A stretch of DNA of 64,000 nt. It comes from G963663615 sp963663615. GTDB lineage: Bacteria; Bacteroidota; Ignavibacteria; Ignavibacteriales; Melioribacteraceae. Shown here piece by piece: positions 25,793 through 34,984 of the stretch. A program made the translations under genes and the position numbers. The notes under the pieces are model-generated. The model had not been told where the DNA came from. It did not search any database and saw nothing but the letters and a program-made list of their open reading frames with translations. The DNA lies in NCBI GenBank assembly GCA_963663615.1, contig OY760517.1:3534001-3598000 (forward strand). Reading direction: 5' to 3'. The first letter of the stretch is position 1; every line of letters starts with the position of its first letter.

Positions 25793-25908
25793 AAAAAGGA
25801 GTAAAAATTTTGAGTCTTAAATTTAATTAATATTGTTTAATTTGCAAAAACTTTTTGTTCTTTTTTTTATTTTTCATATAAATAATTAAAATATTTCCGA
25901 GGTGGCAT

Positions 25909-27894
25909 TTGAATCTTTCCAATAATCACAAAAGTTTTATTGATAAAAACAGGAAGAAATTATCCGCTAAAAAAATCGCTGATAAACTTAACATTCAGAT
26001 TAACTTTGTTCAGGAATATCTGGATAATAATCCTCTACCAAAAACACCATGGTATTTTTACGCAATTCTTGTTCTTTTACCATTTATCCTTTTAACACTT
26101 GTTGAGGTTACATTAAGACTAATGGACTATGGTTCTGCTTATGAACAATGGGTAACTGTTGATGATAACAAATATATGTTGAACAGGGAATTCGCACGCC
26201 GTTATTTTCACAAAACACAAAATGTGCCCACTTCATCCAGTGATGTTTTTGAAATAGAAAAACATAAAAATGCATATCGCGTTTTTATATTAGGTGGTAG
26301 TAGTGCAGCCGGGTATCCTTACTCCCCCAATGGATCTTTTGCAAAATATGTACGAAAACGTTTAAAGGTTATTTATCCCCGCAAAAAAATTGAAGTTGTT
26401 AATTGCAGTATGGCTGCAATAAACTCCTATACATTGTTGGATATGGTTGATGGCATCATTGAACAGAAACCCGATCTTGTACTTGTATATGCTGGTCATA
26501 ATGAATATTACGGTGCAATGGGTTTAGGCTCAATGGAGTCTATTGGTAATTACCGTCCTTTAATATTGTTATCATTATATATGAATAACTTCCGCACTTA
26601 CCAGCTTTTGCGTAATACAATAAAAGATTTTACGGAGTCTGGTAACAAAAAGTCAAAAACTACTGGTACTCTTATGGCACGTATGGCTAAAGAGCAGTCA
26701 ATCTCTTACAACTCTGAAATGTTTAACGCTGGTATCAATCAGTTCAAAGATAACCTTGAAGATATAATATCCAAATTCAGAGATAAAAACATTCCGATAA
26801 TTGTTGGTAATCTTGCATCCAACTTAAAGGATCAACTGCCATTTATAAGCGATAAGGCAAAAAACAGCTTTAATGCACAAAAAGCTTATAATGAAGCATT
26901 CAATAAACTAAACGATTCCAGTTATGTTGCTGCCGATTCACTTTTCAGATTAGCCAAAGATTACGATATGTTACGTTTCCGTGCTCCTGAAAAAATAAAT
27001 ACTACCATTAAATATCTTACCAAAAAATATTGTATTCCAATGGTTAATGTCGATTCAGTTTTTTCTGCCAATTCACCAGATGGTATTATTGGCAATGAAC
27101 TTATGACGGATCATTTGCACCCCACACTAACAGGTTATCAATTAATTGGCAGAGCATTTTTTGAAGCTGCTGACGCCAATAACTATTTTCCTACAAAGCA
27201 AAAACTTAAAATACCATACGATACACAGAATAAAAAAGTAGTTGATGACTATGATTTTAGTGTACTAGATAGCACAATAGCAGAATACAGAATTATTATA
27301 CTTAAGTCTGATTGGCCTTATGTAAAGAACAAATTATCACCCAAAAGTATTCTTAATAAAATGAATCCAAAGAATATAGTTGATTCACTTGCAATGTTAG
27401 TTGTTAATGAGCAACTGAACTGGGAAGTAGCTCATCGCAAATTAGCAGACTATTACTTAACAAAAGGTGATGTTGATTCATTTATGAGAGAGTATAACGT
27501 AATTATTGACAAATTTCCATTTATAGGTGATTATTATAATTTTGCCATTGAACGTCTTGTTCATTTTAACAGAACCGATGAAGCCTATAAATTGGCATGG
27601 ATTAAACACCGAATGAAACCAGATGCCTTCTCATATAAGTGGATTGGCATTATTGATATGAGTAACAAGTTATATACAAAAGCATTAGGTTATTTGGAAA
27701 AAAGTGCAGAACTAAAACCAGATGATGCCCAACTATTATACAACTTGGCTGGATGTTATTACGAAATAAAACAATATAAAAACTCATTTGAAGCAATTGA
27801 ACGATGCATTGCAGTTGATCCCCGTTTTCCAAATGCAAAGAAGTTTAGAGAATATGTAAACAAACTAGCCAACCCGGTAATTAACATTAACTAA
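25909..27894 (+). CDS. membrane-anchored SGNH/GDSL hydrolase with C-terminal TPRs
   Basis: The 661-residue protein begins at a TTG with GAGGTGG 4-10 bases upstream; no ATG in frame gives a complete N-terminus. A cytoplasmic charged segment (1-45) and one membrane helix (about 46-68) precede a periplasmic SGNH-type domain. Block I is GGSSAAG with likely nucleophile Ser131, block III is AGHNEYYGA, and block V is DHLHP with Asp401 and His404. The fold usually removes or transfers acyl groups on glycans or lipids. The C-terminal part (about 500-640) has TPR-like helices (YLEKSAELKPDDAQLLYNLA). The gene stands alone between tRNA-Ser and a bidirectional terminator. An envelope-polysaccharide esterase is the most likely role. 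Confidence 0.85.
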   Translation: MNLSNNHKSFIDKNRKKLSAKKIADKLNIQINFVQEYLDNNPLPKTPWYFYAILVLLPFILLTLVEVTLRLMDYGSAYEQWVTVDDNKYMLNREFARRYFHKTQNVPTSSSDVFEIEKHKNAYRVFILGGSSAAGYPYSPNGSFAKYVRKRLKVIYPRKKIEVVNCSMAAINSYTLLDMVDGIIEQKPDLVLVYAGHNEYYGAMGLGSMESIGNYRPLILLSLYMNNFRTYQLLRNTIKDFTESGNKKSKTTGTLMARMAKEQSISYNSEMFNAGINQFKDNLEDIISKFRDKNIPIIVGNLASNLKDQLPFISDKAKNSFNAQKAYNEAFNKLNDSSYVAADSLFRLAKDYDMLRFRAPEKINTTIKYLTKKYCIPMVNVDSVFSANSPDGIIGNELMTDHLHPTLTGYQLIGRAFFEAADANNYFPTKQKLKIPYDTQNKKVVDDYDFSVLDSTIAEYRIIILKSDWPYVKNKLSPKSILNKMNPKNIVDSLAMLVVNEQLNWEVAHRKLADYYLTKGDVDSFMREYNVIIDKFPFIGDYYNFAIERLVHFNRTDEAYKLAWIKHRMKPDAFSYKWIGIIDMSNKLYTKALGYLEKSAELKPDDAQLLYNLAGCYYEIKQYKNSFEAIERCIAVDPRFPNAKKFREYVNKLANPVININ

Positions 27895-27929
27895 AACTTT
27901 TTGGGCATAATAATTTTTCTTTAAAATAG

Positions 27930-27959
27930 AATACCCCGACTTTTGCAAGTCGGGGTATT
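27930..27959. terminator. bidirectional intrinsic terminator
   Basis: A 13-bp perfect stem (AATACCCCGACTT / AAGTCGGGGTATT) with a 4-nt loop is flanked by T-rich sequence on the plus side and A-rich sequence on the other. It serves the convergent genes ending at 27894 and 27981. Confidence 0.9.
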
Positions 27960-27980
27960 TTTATATCAAAAATGAATATA

Positions 27981-30365
27981 TTATTTCAATAGCATCATTT
28001 TTTTAGTTGCAGTAAATTCACCAGCCTGGATTGAGTAAACATACATACCAGAAGCAAGCTGAGAAGCATCGAAAGTAACATTATAAGTGTTAGCACCAAG
28101 TTCTTCGTTAACCAAAGTAGCAACTTCCTGACCAAGTAGGTTATAAACCTTAACAACTACATTAGCAGCTTCAGGAATACTGAAGTTAATAGTAGTTGAA
28201 GGGTTGAATGGGTTAGGATAGTTCTGAGCAAGGTTAAATTCAGTTGGAGTAATATCAAGTTCTTCAACATCTGAAAGAATTTCATCAGTAAGATTAGTTG
28301 GAGACATGTTGCCCCAAGTATCATTAGCTTTACAACTTAAAGTATTGGTTTTAAGAGTAATTGAGTGATTTACACCAGTACCACTTTCGTTATCGTTTGT
28401 ACCATTATTTGAGGTAAGACCCCAGTTAGCACCATATTTGTATTCGAAGTTAAGAAGTGAATACTGAGGGAAAGTTAAAGTAATTGACCAATAACCGTCA
28501 CCAGCAGTTTCATCACCATTTGTACCATCATCATGAAGGAAGTTAACCAAAGTTGAATCTTCTGGTGGCCAACCACCTTCCGGCCATGCAAGTGGAGAAA
28601 CTGCACCAAGAATACCTACACTTTCAATAGAACTAAAAGCATTACCTTCGCCGTCAACAGCTCCATTCATATCAACAACGAAAGTTACTTCAACCGGATA
28701 GTGAGTAGAGTTGGCAAGAGATGCATCGTTAAATGCTCTTGAAACTAGAGCAAACTGATTGTTAATATCATCAGAAGTTACTGTATAAACTCTGTTATCA
28801 CCATTTTCCCAAGTAGTACCACCAGCAGTAATATAAGCATATTTATAGTTAATAGTTTCATCAGCAAAATAGCTGTACTGACCAGTAAATTCAAATATGT
28901 TTGAGTTACCAACAGTTGGAGTCATTACATCTGAACCGCTCCATCCGTTAAAGTCGCCTCTAACAGTTAAAGTGTCAGTTGAAGGATTGAATCTTCCTGA
29001 AAGTTTTTCAATTTCCATATCAACCTGGAAAGTAACATAAATTGGGATACCACCACCAAGATCATCATTATAATAAGCCTGGAATGAACCATTTTCGTGA
29101 GGTACAACAAGTTCTCTATTCGGATCATCTTCCCATGTATCAGTATTTATAACATATTTGAAATAAACTCTGTCACCAGGAACCAAACCACTAACAGTAG
29201 CACTGTAAATCTGATCACTATCAGTATCAGTCATTTCAGTAGCAGTTGCACTCCAATCGTTGAAAGAACCGGCAAGATGAGCTGCATCAGTACCAGCAGT
29301 GAAGGCACCTTCAGCAATTTTAACAGCCATGTTAACTCTGAATTCAACATCAACAGGATCAACAACTCTTTCAAGATGCTGAATCATGATGTTTGAAGGA
29401 GTACCATAAACACCGATGTATGCATTGTTACCATCATATGAAAAATCGATACCACGAGGTCTCTGTGAAGTAGGCTCAACATCATCAAACATGATCCAAC
29501 TTAGTGAGTCAACCATTACGTTGTTAGTTAGGTCATAAGCATACCATGTATTGTTAGTGTAGTAAGTACTTACACCTTCGAAACCGTTACCAGGATCTTG
29601 TGCAGAACCTGCAGATACCCACAATGTACCATTTTTTCTGTCCCATGCACATGATTCAGCAGCTATACCAGGAAGGAAAGTAGAATCAGTAAGAACGAAA
29701 TCAGAGAATTCATCTTCTCTGGTATAAACATAAGTTACATCTTCAGTAAAGCTAAGGAAATAGATAGTATTACCATCTGCAGAAACTAATGAAGTTCTGG
29801 CAAAACTTGGTGTTGATTCCAAAGCATTACTAAGGAAGTTAAAGTCTGCATCATAAATTTTAAGAGGGTTACCAGGAACAACAGGACATACATAGATATC
29901 ACCGTTATCAGCAACACTTGGTGAGGCAAGTGAACTCATTTCAGCGTTTGTATAGTTCATACCAGCACCAGTTTTATAGTTAAATCTCATTAGTTCTGAA
30001 CCAGCAGTAACATAAAGAATATTACCATTGTTATCAGTTCTTAAACCATAAGAAGCACTGGTTAAAGTATCAACAACACCATCATGTTCAATTTTCCAGA
30101 TTGGTGAGAAGCTAGCTTCTGTACCATCAGGATTAAAAACACGGATTACTCTTGTTGAGATAGTATCGTCGTCACCAGTTACTACACTTTTTGCCCAGTA
30201 ATCTGATGCCCAAATTTTACCATCAGGGTCAACCGCCATTCCCTGTGAACTACTATATAAAGTATCTTCACCAGCCGGGAAAGGTCCCTGGTTGTTCCAC
30301 TGACCTAAGCTTAAACTGCTCATAAAAAGCACCAAGCTTAACACAAATAGAAGTTTTTTAATCAT
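27981..30365 (-). CDS. secreted propeller / carbohydrate-binding protein with type IX sorting domain
   Basis: The 794-residue protein has a signal peptide (1-21; MSSLSLGQ). Residues about 25-335 contain repeated blades resembling beta-propellers (GNILYVTAGSELMRFNY). Three tandem modules of the CBM20/CBM48 type start near residues 338 (FNDWSATATEM), 441 (VRGDFNGWSG) and 558. A type A sorting domain from about 708 contains LAQNYPNPFNPSTTI and ends KKMMLLK. Such modules bind alpha-glucans in characterised proteins, so starch- or glycogen-like binding at the cell surface is likely; no catalytic domain is seen. The sorting domain directs export by the type IX system and surface attachment. It is the last gene of the locus that starts near 39134, following the TIG lipoprotein by about 60 bp. 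Confidence 0.85.
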   Translation of the reverse strand: MIKKLLFVLSLVLFMSSLSLGQWNNQGPFPAGEDTLYSSSQGMAVDPDGKIWASDYWAKSVVTGDDDTISTRVIRVFNPDGTEASFSPIWKIEHDGVVDTLTSASYGLRTDNNGNILYVTAGSELMRFNYKTGAGMNYTNAEMSSLASPSVADNGDIYVCPVVPGNPLKIYDADFNFLSNALESTPSFARTSLVSADGNTIYFLSFTEDVTYVYTREDEFSDFVLTDSTFLPGIAAESCAWDRKNGTLWVSAGSAQDPGNGFEGVSTYYTNNTWYAYDLTNNVMVDSLSWIMFDDVEPTSQRPRGIDFSYDGNNAYIGVYGTPSNIMIQHLERVVDPVDVEFRVNMAVKIAEGAFTAGTDAAHLAGSFNDWSATATEMTDTDSDQIYSATVSGLVPGDRVYFKYVINTDTWEDDPNRELVVPHENGSFQAYYNDDLGGGIPIYVTFQVDMEIEKLSGRFNPSTDTLTVRGDFNGWSGSDVMTPTVGNSNIFEFTGQYSYFADETINYKYAYITAGGTTWENGDNRVYTVTSDDINNQFALVSRAFNDASLANSTHYPVEVTFVVDMNGAVDGEGNAFSSIESVGILGAVSPLAWPEGGWPPEDSTLVNFLHDDGTNGDETAGDGYWSITLTFPQYSLLNFEYKYGANWGLTSNNGTNDNESGTGVNHSITLKTNTLSCKANDTWGNMSPTNLTDEILSDVEELDITPTEFNLAQNYPNPFNPSTTINFSIPEAANVVVKVYNLLGQEVATLVNEELGANTYNVTFDASQLASGMYVYSIQAGEFTATKKMMLLK

Positions 30366-30427
30366 GGTTACTCCTTGTTATATTATTAAATAAGTAATGT
30401 ATTAGGTTAATGCGTATGCATTCATTT

Positions 30428-31798
30428 TTATAAATCTCGTCCATAATATGGAGCTGTTTGTTTTCCCGTTACAACTTTTACTATATCCCATTCTTTAACT
30501 ACATCTGTGTTTTCACCAGCTTTATTGTATTCTCTTACATAATACAAATCTTCTGTTGTATTCCAATGCATAGCAGCAACATTAGGCTGATATTTTGGGT
30601 TAGTTTCAATAGTAGGATAAAATTGTTCAAACTTTTTGTCAGGTGTTAATATAGCAATTGGAAATGGTGCAGTTTTATACTCTTTAGGATATTCAGCATC
30701 TCTTGCTCGATGAGTTAACCCAAGAAATAAGGTTCCGTCAGTGGTAAAGTTAATATCTGCAAAAGCCACCGTGTCACCAAAATCTGTTGAGAAGTCATAA
30801 TATTCTTCAAATGTACCTAGTGTTCCTGGTGCTATAATTGGTGCAGAAATTACTCTATATAAACTATCAGTATCTACTCCTGCATATAGTCTGTCATTAA
30901 AAACTCTAAGGCAAACTACTGACTCTTCAAGAATATTTTCAATCGCAGTACCACCAACTAATTCTGATTCACGCAAGACACCCCATATTCTATTCAGTCC
31001 ATCATCTGAACCGACATAAAGAGTAAGATCCTTGTCAAAATCCATAGCTGAAAAACTACCATCATCAATTTTTTTATAAACATTTCCGCTGCTACTTTCA
31101 TCAATGTAGAATATTGCTCTCTGACGCCTTACACCAAATATTTTGTTTTGTTCACCCACAAGTAACTTTCTGTAAATACTACTTGATCCATTAACTAAAA
31201 TTGCAGGAACTGCACCTGGTTCAATCATAATGATCTCTGATGAACCACCTCCGGGAGATGTTCCTTGCAGATAAACATTATCGTTGGCATCAATAGCAAT
31301 TGCCCAGTATTTCTGGTTACTTTTATCAGATATTTTTTTTACCGGTGCTCTAAAATGATAGATCAAGCTATCACTAAATGCAGCAGCATAAGTACTAACT
31401 GAAACTATAACTTCCTGAAGATCAACATCATCATCAATTGTGTAGTCAGGAGTAAGAACATTAATTTCGGTATCAGTATAGCTATTTATTTTACCAACTG
31501 AACCACCAAAATAAGTTACAACACCGGGACCTGCATCATGTGAAAATCCTTCACCTCTTAAAGTTACGCTTTGAACACCTGCCAAAGCATAGTCTGCTGG
31601 CTCAATAGAAGTTAGAACCGGTCTGTTCTGCTGATTATCATCATAAGGATCAATCACACCATAAGGTCCGTGATTGGCTGCTGAATCAACATCTGGTTCA
31701 CCCTCTGCACAGGCAGATAGTACAAATATTCCTGCGATTATCACTATAACCGCAAGAATTTTTTTAATCTCTAAACTATTTATAAGTGTATTCTTCAT
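30428..31798 (-). CDS. lipoprotein with IPT/TIG domain and propeller-like region
   Basis: An ATG at 31798 gives 456 residues, and is preferred because it directly precedes the signal peptide and follows CGGAAAAA; a GTG further out (31843) adds 15 residues of no clear role. The signal peptide ends in a lipobox (VLSAC), so the protein is lipidated. An IPT/TIG domain follows (about 55-130; RPVLTSIEPADYALAG and VTLRGEGF). The rest is a beta-propeller-like region (IAIDANDNVYLQG). Such proteins in this phylum often accompany TonB receptors as surface glycan-binding partners. It lies between the PorV-like barrel gene (about 65 bp upstream) and the CBM protein gene. No enzyme motif is seen. Confidence 0.78.
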   Translation of the reverse strand: MKNTLINSLEIKKILAVIVIIAGIFVLSACAEGEPDVDSAANHGPYGVIDPYDDNQQNRPVLTSIEPADYALAGVQSVTLRGEGFSHDAGPGVVTYFGGSVGKINSYTDTEINVLTPDYTIDDDVDLQEVIVSVSTYAAAFSDSLIYHFRAPVKKISDKSNQKYWAIAIDANDNVYLQGTSPGGGSSEIIMIEPGAVPAILVNGSSSIYRKLLVGEQNKIFGVRRQRAIFYIDESSSGNVYKKIDDGSFSAMDFDKDLTLYVGSDDGLNRIWGVLRESELVGGTAIENILEESVVCLRVFNDRLYAGVDTDSLYRVISAPIIAPGTLGTFEEYYDFSTDFGDTVAFADINFTTDGTLFLGLTHRARDAEYPKEYKTAPFPIAILTPDKKFEQFYPTIETNPKYQPNVAAMHWNTTEDLYYVREYNKAGENTDVVKEWDIVKVVTGKQTAPYYGRDL

Positions 31799-31863
31799 TT
31801 TTTTTCCGAATAATCTTAATATAAAACTTTTTCTAAAATCCACGCAATACTTTTTTTGTGGAA

Positions 31864-32886
31864 TTAATATGCCATGTTTATTGTGATTCTGTGCACATCA
31901 TCAAATACGCCAAATGGTTCATAACCGTAATCTACAGCTAAATTAAAACCTGCAAACTCCTGTTTAACACCAACACCGGCGGCTAAACCTCTTTCATCAT
32001 GAGGGAATGAATAACCACCTCTAACTGAAAAAGTATTCATAAAAACGTACTCAGCACCAATAAACGCCTGTTCTTCAAAATCCCTTGGATGTGATGCATC
32101 CACAGAAACAAGTAAACTATGAGTATCTTTATCAAAATCAGTAAGATCAAACACATCCATTGATAAACCTATTCTGAAAGTAAGTGGTAACTGGAACTGT
32201 TCTTCAATGTACTTAATTTCCTGTGCAAAGTTTCTGATACTCATACCAATGTTAAGAGATTTAAAACCTGTTTTGTAAATTACACCAAAATCGAATGCAA
32301 TAGCATCAGTTTCAAATTCTTGATCGTTTACACCTGTTCTGGTTAGCTCAATAATAGCTGTTCCCATTGATTGTTTAACATATTTAATGTTACCACCAAT
32401 AGAGAATTTGTTTGAAAGAGCTTTTGCATAACCAAAACCTAAAACAAATCCTTTTGGATTAAAGGTCCCTACATCAAGGTAACCCTGGTCGTTATTAGCT
32501 CGTATGGTACCCTGAAGATCGCCATAGTCAACCATCATAAGGGAAACACCAAAAATGCCATAATTAAAATCGAATGGTTGAAATGCAGCAGTTGCATGCA
32601 TGTAATTTATATCAGCAATCCAGCCAGTTTGGCCAAAGCTTACATCAACCATCTTATCAATTTCCGCCATACCGGCAGGATTGTAAAGCATCGCACTGGA
32701 ACCCATATGAACAGAGGTAATTGCCTCACCCATGGCACTAATTCTTGCATCCGTAGAAACACTTAAGAACTTAAGACCGGTTTGGGCAAGTTTTCTGTTC
32801 TGGGCAATGCTGCTTCCTGATATCAATAGTAGCAAAACAGTTGTTAATGCTAAAACTTTATTATATGTTTTCATTGAATTACCCAT
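31864..32886 (-). CDS. PorV/PorQ-family outer-membrane barrel
   Basis: The 340-residue protein has a signal peptide ending near SGSSIAQ. The N-terminus carries the family signature with LSVSTDARISAMGEA and MLYNPAGMAEI (loops of a FadL-like plug region), followed by beta strands to the end (DVHRITINMAY). PorV itself shuttles type IX cargo to the attachment complex; many paralogues have unknown roles. An ATG four codons in (MKTYNK) is an alternative start. It lies 12 bp after the exported VPNP-type protein gene and 65 bp before the TIG lipoprotein gene. A paralogue at 41698-42705 holds the same position in the neighbouring locus, which argues for a dedicated partner function. Confidence 0.88.
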   Translation of the reverse strand: MGNSMKTYNKVLALTTVLLLLISGSSIAQNRKLAQTGLKFLSVSTDARISAMGEAITSVHMGSSAMLYNPAGMAEIDKMVDVSFGQTGWIADINYMHATAAFQPFDFNYGIFGVSLMMVDYGDLQGTIRANNDQGYLDVGTFNPKGFVLGFGYAKALSNKFSIGGNIKYVKQSMGTAIIELTRTGVNDQEFETDAIAFDFGVIYKTGFKSLNIGMSIRNFAQEIKYIEEQFQLPLTFRIGLSMDVFDLTDFDKDTHSLLVSVDASHPRDFEEQAFIGAEYVFMNTFSVRGGYSFPHDERGLAAGVGVKQEFAGFNLAVDYGYEPFGVFDDVHRITINMAY

Positions 32887-32898
32887 TTAAACTTCAAA

Positions 32899-34941
32899 TT
32901 ATCTGATTATTGCGAATTTCTTAATTGCTTTTTCACCATTTTTACCATTGGTAATAACTGCAATATATATACCGCTTACTACCACCTGGTTAGATGAAGT
33001 TCTACACTTCCAGTATTCATCACCCGAACCATCAGTATGATCAATTGAGATTACTTTTTCACCCAATTCTGTATATATATCAATGGTACATTGAGCAGGT
33101 ATATTAAAAAATGCAAGTCTGTCCGAGTCTGTTGCACCAAATCTTATCTGGGCAGCACTAGATGATAGAACAAATGGATTTGGAACAATTCTTATTTTGT
33201 CCATTTCATCTGTTGCAGGACGTTTTAGAACTGCCGGATCATAAGTTTGAGTATAATATCTTGAACTCCTCAGTGGTACGCTTCCATCATTATCAGCAGG
33301 ATCACCAACTGACTGAATGTAATAATAATAGTTTACACCACGTTTAAGATCAGTGTCATTATAAGCTGTAACATCCGGACCAAGTTGAGCAATTCTTGTG
33401 TATGAGCTATCATAAGCACCCTGTGCACGATACAACTCATAACCTCTTACTACCGGACCTGATTGTGTTGAAGGTACCCAGGTAATTGCAATTTTATCAC
33501 CACCCGATTCAACAGTAAAATACTCCGGCGGCAATGGTGGCTCCGGTATTGCCAAACCAGATTGATAATTATCATAAGCTTTTCTGAAAACATTAAATAA
33601 TGAATCCTTACCGGTCATTACATATTCGTTTTTAGTTTTTGCTGAAATTGTTCCATCTTTAAATTGTCTTCCATATAGAATGTTTTTTTCGCGACTTAAA
33701 CCGCCTACACCTTCTGCCCATACAATCTTCACACTTTCGCCCATATCGAGCGTATAAGGACCGTAACCAAGACAGTTTGAATAACCACCAGAAGAACCTT
33801 GTGCAGGATCACCAGTTGGTTCGGTAAATTTACCTTCTGGCTCAATTACATCACAATGTCTTTTATCCTGACTCTGAATTGACATCAAGTTATATTCCTG
33901 AGTCATTCTTGTAACGTTGTAGGCATCGTTATTTGAAAAGTATGGTTCATCTGAACCTAACCATGACATTACACTTGGCTGAGCTTCATTAAGATATGAA
34001 GAATCAGCATCAAGTGTTACTATACCAATAAACTGACTTGCTCCTAAACGACCAATTGTATCACCAGCTGTTGTATATGCTGTTCCATCTGGTTGCCATA
34101 TCGGACCACCAATATTGTCATATTGTGAAAATCCAGGGAAATAACCATGCCATGCATAAGTTGCTTTAAGGTCCAGATCAGTATCGTTCTTTCTTCCGTC
34201 ACCTCTAAAGTCAATCATTGTATTCATACCCCAACCGGTACCATTACCAATTACGTGGCGGGAATTCTGACATATAGCTAATCTAAATGCATAGAAAATA
34301 TAAACATCTTCAACTGTCTGATTTGGTAATTCTATTTCAGGATCAGCATCTGTATTACCAGTATTGGTTAATGTTACTTCAATAATATGATAATCATCAT
34401 GATCCTGCTGACTAAACTGATAAATTTTACGTTCCATGGTAACACCAAGTAACGTATTAACCTCATTTACAATAAGTCTGTCATAAGGCATGTTTTCATC
34501 AATGGTATGTTCAGGTACATCTTTAAGGTAAGAAGTTACACCATCAACAGAAACTGTTGGAGGAGCAAACTTGCAATACATTTCGTATTTAACCGGGAAA
34601 AATTCACCGGAACCAGTAACACGCGGACCAGCATGAACAACCCTTGTTGGATAATTTATGCCGAACTCATCAGTTACATTTTTGGCACCAATCCATACAC
34701 CATTAGCAGCCTGCATATCCTGATATCTGTAGATAGCCGGCCACTGTGCACCAAATTGCTGGCGACTTTCCCAACCTACTTCTATCTCGGTACCAATTTC
34801 GGAATACCAGTTATGATAATCACCAACTGCCATCCACCAGTTTGTGTACTGGGCATTAGTACGGCACATACCGCCTGTTACTACAAGAAGAAAAACTGTA
34901 GCCAGCAGATGTTTAATACTTAATTCTTTTATAAAACTCAT
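32899..34941 (-). CDS. exported FN3-containing protein with VPNP-type C-terminal domain
   Basis: The 680-residue protein has a signal peptide (ending near GGMCRTNAQ). The long N-terminal region has no recognisable family. A fibronectin-type-III-like module lies at about 475-570 (ITWVPSTQSG, GYELYRAQG, YYYYIQSVGD). The C-terminal domain starts with IRIVPNPFV and ends KKFAIIR. The domain resembles type IX sorting domains but differs from the NYPNPFNP class. The protein is probably exported through the outer membrane or held at it with the adjacent PorV-like barrel. It sits between the TonB receptor and PorV-like genes. Its C-terminal domain and genetic position match those of 42718-46314, so the two are likely paralogues. 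Confidence 0.75.
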   Translation of the reverse strand: MSFIKELSIKHLLATVFLLVVTGGMCRTNAQYTNWWMAVGDYHNWYSEIGTEIEVGWESRQQFGAQWPAIYRYQDMQAANGVWIGAKNVTDEFGINYPTRVVHAGPRVTGSGEFFPVKYEMYCKFAPPTVSVDGVTSYLKDVPEHTIDENMPYDRLIVNEVNTLLGVTMERKIYQFSQQDHDDYHIIEVTLTNTGNTDADPEIELPNQTVEDVYIFYAFRLAICQNSRHVIGNGTGWGMNTMIDFRGDGRKNDTDLDLKATYAWHGYFPGFSQYDNIGGPIWQPDGTAYTTAGDTIGRLGASQFIGIVTLDADSSYLNEAQPSVMSWLGSDEPYFSNNDAYNVTRMTQEYNLMSIQSQDKRHCDVIEPEGKFTEPTGDPAQGSSGGYSNCLGYGPYTLDMGESVKIVWAEGVGGLSREKNILYGRQFKDGTISAKTKNEYVMTGKDSLFNVFRKAYDNYQSGLAIPEPPLPPEYFTVESGGDKIAITWVPSTQSGPVVRGYELYRAQGAYDSSYTRIAQLGPDVTAYNDTDLKRGVNYYYYIQSVGDPADNDGSVPLRSSRYYTQTYDPAVLKRPATDEMDKIRIVPNPFVLSSSAAQIRFGATDSDRLAFFNIPAQCTIDIYTELGEKVISIDHTDGSGDEYWKCRTSSNQVVVSGIYIAVITNGKNGEKAIKKFAIIR

Positions 34942-34984
34942 TTTATCCTCAATATTTTTCTATTTTCTTGACTATAGCAAGGCA

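Noticed and set aside
25592..25804. 70-residue plus-strand frame across tRNA-Ser
   Set aside because: It is the antisense translation of the tRNA gene and its terminator, a well-known annotation artefact.
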